Positions 1 to 7,418 of a DNA stretch of 64,000 bases are shown one piece after another; position 1 is the stretch's first letter; each line of letters starts with the position of its first letter. The translations under genes were made by a program, and so were the position numbers. The stretch covers positions 62,001-126,000 of the forward strand of contig JAADJD010000038.1 of the NCBI GenBank assembly GCA_013150955.1, written 5' to 3'. The stretch comes from Calditrichota bacterium. GTDB taxonomy: Bacteria > Calditrichota > Calditrichia > RBG-13-44-9 > J042. The notes under the pieces were generated by a model. That model was given only the letters and a program-made list of their open reading frames with translations, was not told where the DNA came from and did not search any database.

Positions 1-81
1 CGCCGAACACCAGACAACCATACCAAAGAACGCTTGTTCCAAGCCTGAAAAATTTGCTGAATCCAGAAATTTCGGTATATC

Positions 82-137
82 ATTTGTAAACCCTATTTTA
101 CAAATAGACGTCTAAATGTAAAATACACTTTACAAAT
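82..137. promoter_or_regulatory. Two tandem operator-like palindromes upstream of the epimerase gene
   Basis: A perfect 9-bp dyad, ATTTGTAAA at 82-90 and TTTACAAAT at 97-105, is followed by a second imperfect dyad ending in the same TTTACAAAT at 129-137. The dyad centres are about 32 bp apart, roughly three helical turns, so two dimers could bind the same DNA face. The first dyad contains TTGTAAACC (84-92), identical to the half-site of the biotin repressor BirA, but no partner half-site lies at the canonical BirA spacing. It sits 150-200 bp before the epimerase start, a plausible regulator position. Which regulator binds is unknown. Confidence 0.45.
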
Positions 138-288
138 GGTCAAGTGATTTTCCGGGAATTTTGAACGAGACGGCTATAGAGTTGCCTTTACCCCCATCCG
201 CCAGCCCAAATTTTTCTTTTTTCCGTATTTTTTATTTCCCAACTTCCGCTAAATTTGGAAAAAAACAGGAAAACCAGGAGGTCTGTGA

Positions 289-1404
289 ATGCCAAGCAAC
301 CAATTACCCAACCTGAAGATTACCGCCATTCGCATTTTCAAAATGGACATCCCCCGCAAGGATGTGTTCACCATTGCTACCATGGCGCTGGAAAAAGCCG
401 AAAACGTGCTCATTGGCATCGAAACCAATGAGGGCATTACCGGCTGGGGGGAAGCATCGCCCTTTCATGCTCTGGTGGGGGAAACCCAGCGCATTGACCT
501 GGCAGTGGCACAGGATTTACGCGAGTTGCTGCTGGGGAAAAATCCGCTGGAAATTGGCGATCGCATTCGCGAAATGGATGCATTTTTGCCCCACAATCCC
601 ACCATCAAAAGTGCTTTCGATATGGCGTTGTACGACATTGCTGCGCAGGCAGCGGGTATGCCTCTCTACCAGTTCCTGGGTGGCACGCGGCGTCCTCTGG
701 AAACGGATTTCACCATCAGCATCGGAAAAGTGGAGGAAGCCGGGGAGAAGGCCCAACAGGTGGTGGACAGGGGGTTTCGCATGATTAAAATAAAAGTGGG
801 GATTTCGGACGAGGAAGACTTCCAGCGGGTGCAGACCATTCGCCAGACGGTGGGCGATGCCCTGCGCATTCGCATTGATGCCAACCAGGGGTGGGACCGC
901 ATGCAGGCAGTAGCTAATTTGCAGCGCCTGGCTCAATTCGATATTGAATTTTGTGAACAGCCCTGCCGGGTAAGCGACCGGGCCGGTATGAAGTACGTTT
1001 CCGATCATTCCCCCATTCCCATCATGGCGGACGAATCCGTATTTAGCCCCACCGATGCCCTGGAGCTGGTGCAAAACGATGTGGTACCCTATTTTAACAT
1101 TAAACTGTCCAAATCCGGGGGGATTTACCGCGCCCTGCAAATTGCCCACATTGCCGAAGCAGGTAGTCGCAAGTGCATGGTGGGTTGCATGTCCGAATCG
1201 CGCCTGGGGTTAACGGCTACGGCGCATCTGGGGGCCGCCAGTTCGGTGTTCCACTTTTTTGACCTGGATTCCTTCTTTGAACATGCGGAAGACCCCATTG
1301 TGGGTGGGGTGCAGGTTGAAGATGGGCACATTATTTTGCCGGAAGAACCGGGACTGGGGGCACGCCCGGATGAAAGCTATTTAAAACGTTGGCAGGAAAT
1401 TTAA
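289..1404 (+). CDS. Dipeptide epimerase (L-Ala-D/L-Glu epimerase-like, enolase superfamily)
   Basis: This 371-residue protein has the full enolase-superfamily architecture of the muconate-lactonizing-enzyme subgroup: an N-terminal capping domain (about 10-130) and a TIM barrel. Visible catalytic elements are the KIK pair (K167, K169), metal ligands D197 in RIDAN, E223 in CEQP and D248 in MADES, and the second acid/base lysine around K272/K275. The D325-L-D327 motif near the C-terminus is typical of epimerases that bind the alpha-ammonium group of a dipeptide. Such enzymes interconvert L-Ala-D-Glu and L-Ala-L-Glu in murein peptide recycling, though substrate range varies in this family. The ATG follows AGGAGGT at 276-282. 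It is probably co-transcribed with the PLP enzyme 28 bp downstream. Confidence 0.9.
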   Translation: MPSNQLPNLKITAIRIFKMDIPRKDVFTIATMALEKAENVLIGIETNEGITGWGEASPFHALVGETQRIDLAVAQDLRELLLGKNPLEIGDRIREMDAFLPHNPTIKSAFDMALYDIAAQAAGMPLYQFLGGTRRPLETDFTISIGKVEEAGEKAQQVVDRGFRMIKIKVGISDEEDFQRVQTIRQTVGDALRIRIDANQGWDRMQAVANLQRLAQFDIEFCEQPCRVSDRAGMKYVSDHSPIPIMADESVFSPTDALELVQNDVVPYFNIKLSKSGGIYRALQIAHIAEAGSRKCMVGCMSESRLGLTATAHLGAASSVFHFFDLDSFFEHAEDPIVGGVQVEDGHIILPEEPGLGARPDESYLKRWQEI

Positions 1405-1432
1405 CGCAACCGGGAAAGGTGGATGACTACCC

Positions 1433-2560
1433 ATGGATGCTAAACACGATGCCCTGGCCATTGGGCCCGTACTTAAGTTTGATGGTCCCAACCATGTGTG
1501 GTATGAAGGCAAGCGGTTGCTTTACTGTGCGGGGACGGATTACCACCGCCTGGGGTTTGAACCGGAGGTGCAGGAATCGGTTCAACAGGCATTACATCAG
1601 CAGGGACTGGGAGCAGGAGGTTCCCGTGTAACCACGGGCAACAATGCGCTGCTCCTGGAGCTTGAGGCTACCCTGGCCCAATTCTTTGGCGTGGAAGCCG
1701 CACTGATGGTGGGCAGTGGCTATCTGGCCAATCTGGTATTATTGCAGGCGGTGCGTCAGCAGTTTGACGTGGTACTTGCCGATGCTCAGGCCCACGCCAG
1801 TTTAATGGATGGTGTGCGAGCCGTGGGGCTCCCGGTGGAGCAGTTTGCTCATCGAGACAGTCAGGACCTGGAGCGGCGACTGCGCGCCTGGCAGGGCAAA
1901 TCCGTGCTGGTGGTAACCGATGGCATTTTTGCCGCACGGGGAGAAATCGCCCCGCTGGATGAATACTGGCAACTTACCCAAAACTACCAGGCACAGTTGC
2001 TGGTGGATGACGCCCACGGCATGGCCGTGCTGGGAACCCTTGGCCGCGGCACTGTGGAGCATTTCGGAATCCCATTTTCGGAAGTGTGGGTAACCGGTAC
2101 GCTGAGTAAAGGGTTTGGAGTATTCGGCGGAGTAATTCTGGGTAACCGACAACTGATTCAGCAGGTGGTGCAGCACAGTGCTGCTTTTGTGGGGCATACG
2201 CCCATGCCCGTTCCCATGATGGCCGGGGCACTTGCGGCGGTTAAATTTCTCCAGCAGCATCCTTCGCGAGTGACGTTACTGAACAAACGCGCCCTGGAAG
2301 CCAAACAGACGTTGCGTGACGCCGGCTACGCCATCGAAATTACACCCGTGCCCATCCTTTCAGTGGCCTTTCCGGAAAAGGATCGCGTTGAAGCATTTCG
2401 CCAGTACCTGCTGAAAAACGAGATCTTTCCACCATTCAACTGGTATCCCGGAGCGCCAGCGGGTGGGCATTTCCGTTTTGTCGTCACCAGTGCGCATCCG
2501 CAAGAACAAATCGATCGGCTTCTTGAAACTATCACCCGTTTCCTGCAAGGTCACTTTTGA
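1433..2560 (+). CDS. Alpha-oxoamine synthase-like PLP enzyme (BioF/KBL family)
   Basis: This fold-type I PLP-dependent enzyme has 375 residues, the usual length for 8-amino-7-oxononanoate synthase and 2-amino-3-ketobutyrate CoA ligase. Landmarks are GSGYLANL (94-101), DDAHG (192-196, the cofactor-ring Asp and His) and the PLP lysine K226 in TLSKGFG. Members condense an acyl-CoA with an amino acid. The exact substrate cannot be read from sequence, and the genomic partner is a dipeptide epimerase rather than other biotin genes, so I give no symbol. The ATG at 1433 is preceded by AAAGGTGG. The upstream palindrome with a BirA-like half-site is a faint hint of a biotin link, not proof. Confidence 0.85.
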   Translation: MDAKHDALAIGPVLKFDGPNHVWYEGKRLLYCAGTDYHRLGFEPEVQESVQQALHQQGLGAGGSRVTTGNNALLLELEATLAQFFGVEAALMVGSGYLANLVLLQAVRQQFDVVLADAQAHASLMDGVRAVGLPVEQFAHRDSQDLERRLRAWQGKSVLVVTDGIFAARGEIAPLDEYWQLTQNYQAQLLVDDAHGMAVLGTLGRGTVEHFGIPFSEVWVTGTLSKGFGVFGGVILGNRQLIQQVVQHSAAFVGHTPMPVPMMAGALAAVKFLQQHPSRVTLLNKRALEAKQTLRDAGYAIEITPVPILSVAFPEKDRVEAFRQYLLKNEIFPPFNWYPGAPAGGHFRFVVTSAHPQEQIDRLLETITRFLQGHF

Positions 2561-2611
2561 TTAAACGCCACCAGGCGCCCCATTCTTGTCGGATTGAAAA
2601 AATTTTCTTGC

Positions 2612-2771
2612 CTTAATCATTAAACCGCGAATCACGCCAATAAATTCGAAAGAAATCAACAAAATGGCGAATATATCCAGGAAAACATTTTCATTCAGAT
2701 AGAATCAAGTGCATTTTATTTTTTTTTCGTGTTCATTCGTGTCATTCGTAGGCTATTGCATCACCTGGGTT
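2612..2771 (+). repeat. Dispersed ~165-bp repeat, copy 1 (orientation A)
   Basis: This full-length copy begins near AACCGCGAATCACGCC and ends TCATTCGTAGGCTATTGCAT then CTGGGTT. The central segment (TTTTCATTCAGATAGAATCA) is shared with the other copies. The two ends are imperfect inverted repeats of about 35 bp. It is AT-rich compared with the flanking genes and carries no believable coding sequence. Confidence 0.8.
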
Positions 2772-2829
2772 CAATTATTTTTATTCGTGTTCATTCGTGC
2801 AATTCGCGGTTTAATGGATAATCCGGGAT
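2772..2829 (+). repeat. Half copy of the dispersed repeat abutting a stop codon
   Basis: A second repeat end (TTCGTGCAATTCGCGGTTTA then ATCCGGGATT) follows copy 1 directly. Its last base is part of the TAA stop of the minus-strand metallophosphoesterase gene (2829-2831). Confidence 0.7.
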
Positions 2830-3704
2830 TATCGCGTTCCGGTAATCGGCCCATGCCGGGTATCCCAGATGCACAAAGGTTCCAGAATTTCTGGATGGAT
2901 ATGATGATTCTGGCGTTCTCCCGGATATCCCAGGCAGAAGGAAATGTAGCGCACGCCCTGGATCACCCGATCGCGATTTCGATGCTGATGTCCATAAACA
3001 TGCAGCTGCGATCCCAGCAGCCGAATCTGTTCATCCAGCTGCCAGCACCCGGCCACGCGACTGAAATTAAAACTGGGGTAGCGATCCCGTTTCTCTGCCT
3101 CCCGGGGATCAAAATTTTCTGGAAAAATTAACTCCTGACGCGGTAGAAAATGGCTAAATGAAATAATCGGATGCGAATATTCCCGGCGAATGGCTGACTG
3201 ATTCAGTTGCAGAAAATATTGTGCTGCGGTCATGTCTTCCCCGTCAAACGGCCATTTCACGTAGTAATGATCCGCCCACATCCGCAGGGATGGATCCTCT
3301 CCCGGTTTGGGTAAAAACAGGCTCCCTTCCCCTTCCTCGGGCTTGATGTACCAGGAAAACAGGGGAACGATCCACACGGGATGCGGATGATTTTCTCCGA
3401 CCAAAAACGGTGTCGTCCACACGCCCAATCCGTCGCACAGCCGAAGGATCCGGTGAAATTTTTCCAGTGAGTCCGAAAAGGCCTCCCGCCGCACCCACAT
3501 TTCATGATTGCCGGGAACATAGGTCACCTGAGCAAACCGCTGTAGAAGGGCTTCCAACACAGCCTGAATTTTATTGAGATCATCTCCAATATCCCCGGCA
3601 ACAATCAAAACATCTTCCCGGTAATCCGATTGCGAAAGCCGCCTCACCCATTCCCAGTTTGGTGGATGATCCACATGCAAATCCGAAATTGCCCAGACTC
3701 TCAC
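2829..3704 (-). CDS. Metallophosphoesterase (calcineurin-like)
   Basis: The protein has all motifs of the calcineurin-like phosphoesterase fold: D8-L-H10, GD at 37-38, GNHE around 65-68, a SHFLP motif in the second half and GHQHRNRD near the C-terminus. These ligands bind two metal ions for phosphomono- or diester hydrolysis; the substrate is unknown. No signal peptide is visible, so it is probably cytoplasmic. I place the start at GTG 3704 (291 residues), because GGAGG lies eight bases upstream. The longer frame opens with TTG at 3719 and has no ribosome-binding site. Its stop codon touches the dispersed repeat. It stands alone on this strand, divergent from the BNR protein gene. Confidence 0.82.
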   Translation of the reverse strand: MRVWAISDLHVDHPPNWEWVRRLSQSDYREDVLIVAGDIGDDLNKIQAVLEALLQRFAQVTYVPGNHEMWVRREAFSDSLEKFHRILRLCDGLGVWTTPFLVGENHPHPVWIVPLFSWYIKPEEGEGSLFLPKPGEDPSLRMWADHYYVKWPFDGEDMTAAQYFLQLNQSAIRREYSHPIISFSHFLPRQELIFPENFDPREAEKRDRYPSFNFSRVAGCWQLDEQIRLLGSQLHVYGHQHRNRDRVIQGVRYISFCLGYPGERQNHHIHPEILEPLCIWDTRHGPITGTR

Positions 3705-4019
3705 CTCCTGCACCTCCAATCACGTTCCAGATTGTCCATTCAATAAAATAATCGCCTGCCCTGCTCGTTCCAATGAAATTTGTGATTGGTTTCCTCCTCC
3801 TTAAAACAGAACAACGTACCGGATGGATCGGACGACCATTCGCCCCCTTTTCCGGTAGCCAGAAAGAGCTTGACATTTCCCCGGCAATCCCATTTCATCG
3901 CTGGATGGGAATTCCCTGAGAAAATTCAAAATATTTTGCATAGAGCAAGCCCATTTCTAAACCTTTTCTCAGATTTCCGATAATTTTCATATCCACAAAA
4001 ATGGAACAAGGAGGTTAAA
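3705..4019. other. Divergent intergenic region, 315 bp
   Basis: No gene is supported here. It must hold the divergent promoters of the metallophosphoesterase and the BNR-repeat protein. A TTGACA hexamer lies at 3870-3875 on the plus strand, but no good -10 box follows at 17 bp. A strong ribosome-binding site (AAGGAGG) precedes the ATG at 4020. Confidence 0.4.
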
Positions 4020-6434
4020 ATGAGGTTACGTTACCAGGGATTGGTCTGGGCCATTCTCCTTGGCCTAACCGTAAGTTTCGCGCAGGTTCTGGTTCCCGAA
4101 ACGGAGGAGGTGTACGGAGGTCGCATTAACTGGATCCAGGCTATTGCCGTGGGGCCAACCACATCCCGTGTTTTCATCTCCACAGAAAGTCCCAATTCCA
4201 TGTTCTACGCGGAGGTGGATCATTCCACCACACCACCAACGTTTGGATCTTTTCAACCGGTACCGGATTTTGATGCGGATGACAACTTTGGGCCAGACAT
4301 TCGCCGTTTTGCGGTGGATGCCGTATCGGGATACGTGTTCGTCCGCCCGTTCAACCAACTTTTTGGTGCCAACCACCTGTCCGGCACCCGCAAACAATAC
4401 GAAAGCCACGGCGTGTCTGGATTAACGGTGTTTGAAGGCCGACTGATCTACCTGCGTACTAATCAACCGGATTCTCTGGAACTGGTGATGGGTACCATCG
4501 ACTCCGCCACGGGGAATTTCTCTCCCGACCCCGGCAGTCCGGTAAAACTGGCTTCACCCGCTGGCGGTATCGGATTTGAAGTTTCCCTCCAGGTACACCC
4601 GATCAATCGCTGCCTCTACCTTTTTACACCAGGATCATCGCCGCGCCTCTTTCGCACGTCCTCTCCCATCGATTCTCTGGATTCAACCACCACGCTGGTT
4701 GAAGTTTCCACCGGTGCGGTCAGCACCACGGCCACCATCTCTACCTTTGGCATTGCCCCGGATGGACGCCTATTTCTGGGGGGAGAAACAGGAACACCGC
4801 CTTCCCATTCCAAATTTGTTGCGTACAGCGACGATGATGGCGCCAGCTGGAATAACCTGAATACGGGCATTGGCGGCACCAGCGGGCAAAATTTTGCTTT
4901 TGCTGGGGATAGTTCGCAGTATCGGGTTTACTTTGGTACGGGTTTCAGTACCAGTCGGGGCGAAAGCGGCTCCTGGAAAATCCTGGGTGTTTCTGGCATC
5001 GAAACGCATCCCAACGACGGTTGTGTTGCCGTCGATCCCGTGAATCCAGCCATCGTCTATCTTACCACCGATATGGGTATTGGGGTCAGCCTGGACAGCG
5101 GCTACACCACGTTCGAAATCAACGAAGGCGTTACCGCGGTGATGGTTAACGATCTGGAAATGGATGATACCCACTCCACGGGATGGGTGGCATCAAAATC
5201 GGGAATTCGAAAGGTGACCGCCTATGGCACCAGCAGCGAGGATTGGGAACTGTTTTACCCCATGCAGGACGGATCGCCGTACTTTTCCATTGCTACAGAT
5301 CCCTCTCATCCCGATACCGTATATGCCGGCAATGTGCGACTCTACCGCAGTTTTGATGGCGGAACCAGCTGGGATCGCGTGTTCACCACGGAAGATCCCA
5401 CCTTTAATTTCGACTGGCGGAGTCGCATTGCGGCTGTGACGGTGAATCCAGACAATCCCCGCTTTGTGATACTGGGTGTGAACAGCGAAAGCGCCGGCGT
5501 TACCGGGGGCATCTTTGTCAGCAGCGATTACGGAACCAGCTGGCAACGGATTCCCACCGGGGTGTACAATCCAGAAGTGCTGGACATTCTGGCCGTTCCG
5601 GTGGACGGCGACTCCACCGTGTATTACATTGGCTGTGAATACGTAAACGATGGCACCACCTCGTCCTACGGTGTTAAAACGGTGACCTATTCTCCTTCAA
5701 CCGGTACATTCGCATTCCAGAACGATATGTGGGGTGAATCCGGCAGTCTGATCACCAACTTTGGATGCCACGGACTGGCCGTGGATTCCCTGGGAACCGT
5801 TTTTGCCTGCGGGGTGAACAGCAACCACGAGCCGCGCGTGTATCTGAAGGAAAAAGACTCCACATACTGGCAAATGCTGCCGGTAAATGGATTGCCTCCC
5901 CAGGGCTGGGCAACCGCCCTGACCATCGGGGAATCGCCAGCAGGTTCAAAGGCTCTTTTTGTGGCGGTGGAACACCAAATCTATTATCTGGAAAAGGGAA
6001 GCAGCGAGTGGACACTGGCCGTGGATTATCCCGTGGGCACCCAGATTAACGTACTGTACTGGGATGAGCTGATGGTGGGCACCAGCACCGGGCTCATCAG
6101 TTACCAGTGGGAATCGCCTACGCGAACGGATCGGCCGAACGCGCCGGGAGTGCCTTCCGGTTTCCGATTGTACCAGAATTTCCCCAACCCGTTTAATCCG
6201 GCAACCGTGTTCCGATTCGATTTACCCGAGAAGGCGCAGGTCACTCTGGAAATTTTCGACGTGCACGGAAAACGCGTGGCAACGGTCATCCAGAGCACCC
6301 TGAACGCCGGCACCCATCACATCCGCTGGCAGAGCCCATTGCCTTCCGGGGTGTACTTTTACCGACTCGTGGCAACCGTTTCCAATCCCCGCCGGACATA
6401 CCAGCAAGTCAAAAAATTCATTCAGTTAAAATAA
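4020..6434 (+). CDS. Secreted BNR/sialidase-repeat protein with T9SS-type C-terminal sorting domain
   Basis: This 804-residue exported protein has an N-terminal signal peptide ending near SFAQ (about residue 22). The body holds BNR/Asp-box-like motifs (DDGASWNNL, FDGGTSWDRV, SSDYGTSWQRI), as in sialidase and photosystem-assembly-like beta-propellers. About 85 C-terminal residues form a sorting domain beginning LYQNFPNPFNPAT and ending in QQVKKFIQLK, the type recognised by type IX-like secretion for surface attachment or release. The binding target is unknown; BNR propellers often bind glycans, but no catalytic sialidase residues are evident. The ATG follows a near-ideal AAGGAGG. The gene is monocistronic and closed by a strong terminator at 6443-6479. 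Confidence 0.85.
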   Translation: MRLRYQGLVWAILLGLTVSFAQVLVPETEEVYGGRINWIQAIAVGPTTSRVFISTESPNSMFYAEVDHSTTPPTFGSFQPVPDFDADDNFGPDIRRFAVDAVSGYVFVRPFNQLFGANHLSGTRKQYESHGVSGLTVFEGRLIYLRTNQPDSLELVMGTIDSATGNFSPDPGSPVKLASPAGGIGFEVSLQVHPINRCLYLFTPGSSPRLFRTSSPIDSLDSTTTLVEVSTGAVSTTATISTFGIAPDGRLFLGGETGTPPSHSKFVAYSDDDGASWNNLNTGIGGTSGQNFAFAGDSSQYRVYFGTGFSTSRGESGSWKILGVSGIETHPNDGCVAVDPVNPAIVYLTTDMGIGVSLDSGYTTFEINEGVTAVMVNDLEMDDTHSTGWVASKSGIRKVTAYGTSSEDWELFYPMQDGSPYFSIATDPSHPDTVYAGNVRLYRSFDGGTSWDRVFTTEDPTFNFDWRSRIAAVTVNPDNPRFVILGVNSESAGVTGGIFVSSDYGTSWQRIPTGVYNPEVLDILAVPVDGDSTVYYIGCEYVNDGTTSSYGVKTVTYSPSTGTFAFQNDMWGESGSLITNFGCHGLAVDSLGTVFACGVNSNHEPRVYLKEKDSTYWQMLPVNGLPPQGWATALTIGESPAGSKALFVAVEHQIYYLEKGSSEWTLAVDYPVGTQINVLYWDELMVGTSTGLISYQWESPTRTDRPNAPGVPSGFRLYQNFPNPFNPATVFRFDLPEKAQVTLEIFDVHGKRVATVIQSTLNAGTHHIRWQSPLPSGVYFYRLVATVSNPRRTYQQVKKFIQLK

Positions 6435-6442
6435 CCTATACC

Positions 6443-6479
6443 GGCTACCCGATGGTTTCATCGGGTAGCCCGTTTTTTT
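6443..6479 (+). terminator. Strong rho-independent terminator
   Basis: A perfect 12-bp stem (GGCTACCCGATG / CATCGGGTAGCC) with a GTTT loop is followed by CG and seven T residues, nine bases after the stop codon of the BNR-repeat protein gene. Confidence 0.95.
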
Positions 6480-6521
6480 CAGAATCGCAGCACCCCCCAT
6501 TCGGTTGCGTCAACTGTTACA

Positions 6522-6642
6522 CCCGGATTTTACATTCGCTTACGAATTGGACGAATTACCATGTACCACGAATAAAAGTAATAAAACCCGGATTATATGT
6601 TAGACCACGAATTACACGAATGAACACAAATAAAAAAATAAA
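6522..6642 (+). repeat. Partial dispersed-repeat units in tandem
   Basis: Two truncated left ends are stacked here: one begins CCCGGATTTTACATTCGCTT (6522 onward), the next CCCGGATTATATGTTAGACC (6588 onward). Both are fragments of the ~165-bp repeat and lead directly into the complete copy at 6643. Confidence 0.65.
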
Positions 6643-6809
6643 CCCAAATTATGCACTAAACCGCGAATCACACGAATGAAACCAAAAAATATCTACAAAA
6701 ACGCGAATGAATCAGGGAACATATTTTCATCCAGACACAATCTAATGTATTTTATTGGTTTTATTTGTGTTAATTCGTGTCATTCGTAGGCTATTGCTTA
6801 ATCTGGGAT
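6643..6809 (+). repeat. Dispersed ~165-bp repeat, copy 2 (orientation A)
   Basis: Full-length copy from CCCAAATTATGCACTAAACC to GGCTATTGCTTAATCTGGGA. The ends are inverted relative to each other and the central TTTTCATCCAGACACAATCT block is conserved. Confidence 0.8.
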
Positions 6810-6988
6810 AAATTGAATTGTTTCTGGATGAAAACTTGGTTTCTTGAATTATTTGCAATTTTGTGGATGGATTTTGGTTTAATTCGTGTGCTTCGCGGTT
6901 AAATGCATTTTTGGGGTTTAATCGCGATTTTGTGAATATGTTTTGACTCCATTTGGGTGATTCGTGGTTTAACGCATCATCTGGGTTA
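6810..6988 (+). repeat. Degenerate dispersed-repeat right ends
   Basis: Two eroded right-end modules follow copy 2: one around TTAATTCGTGTGCTTCGCGG and one ending GTGATTCGTGGTTTAACGCA then TCATCTGGGTT near 6988. Confidence 0.6.
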
Positions 6989-7418
6989 AATAGACGTTCT
7001 GATCACGCCCATCGTTTAAGGGGAGGTTGAGGGCCTCCTGATTTTTTTGATTCTTAAAAAATTGCTTTTCCATCAGCCAATTCCATTGCAAATTTGCAAC
7101 AATCGAAGGGTCGTGGGGAATTGCTGAAGATTGGGTGAAACATCTTTGAACCAAAACCAGGAGACCCGATGCACCATCCATTCGTTTTTGGGATATCCGC
7201 TTTAAGACAATCGATACGCCACGCCGGCTTCGTCATAAACCCCGGCACGCCTTTTTTGGAATCAATGGTCTGAGAGAACACTGGACGGTTAGCCGACCTT
7301 CAAGAATCCTGAAATGCCGTTGAGCGACATTTATCACATATTGATGCTTTTTGCAAAATAAATTTTTGACTTTAAATAAATCTCAGTTCGTGAAAGGCTT
7401 AAGCGTTGGGGGTGTTTT
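6989..7418. other. Non-coding stretch upstream of the subtilase gene
   Basis: About 430 bp with no gene I can support. Two short overlapping minus-strand frames (7054-7281 and 6969-7181) could be frameshifted remains of a lost gene, but I recognise no family. A TTGACT hexamer at 7366-7371 might belong to the subtilase promoter. GGGGGTG just before 7419 serves as its ribosome-binding site. Confidence 0.35.

Noticed and set aside
2709-3131. Open frame starting in the repeat and running opposite the metallophosphoesterase gene, with FVFIRAIRG-like words
   Set aside because: The protein is a translation of the repeat followed by antisense of a conserved gene; similar words appear at each repeat copy and reflect the repeat sequence, not a gene.
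6522-6988. Stacked repeat units considered as a CRISPR array
   Set aside because: Units are about 165 bp, unequal and in part truncated; there are no short identical repeats with uniform unique spacers and no cas genes.
6969-7281. Two overlapping short minus-strand frames upstream of the subtilase considered as a frameshifted pseudogene
   Set aside because: No recognisable domain or codon pattern supports a former gene; left as unassigned sequence.
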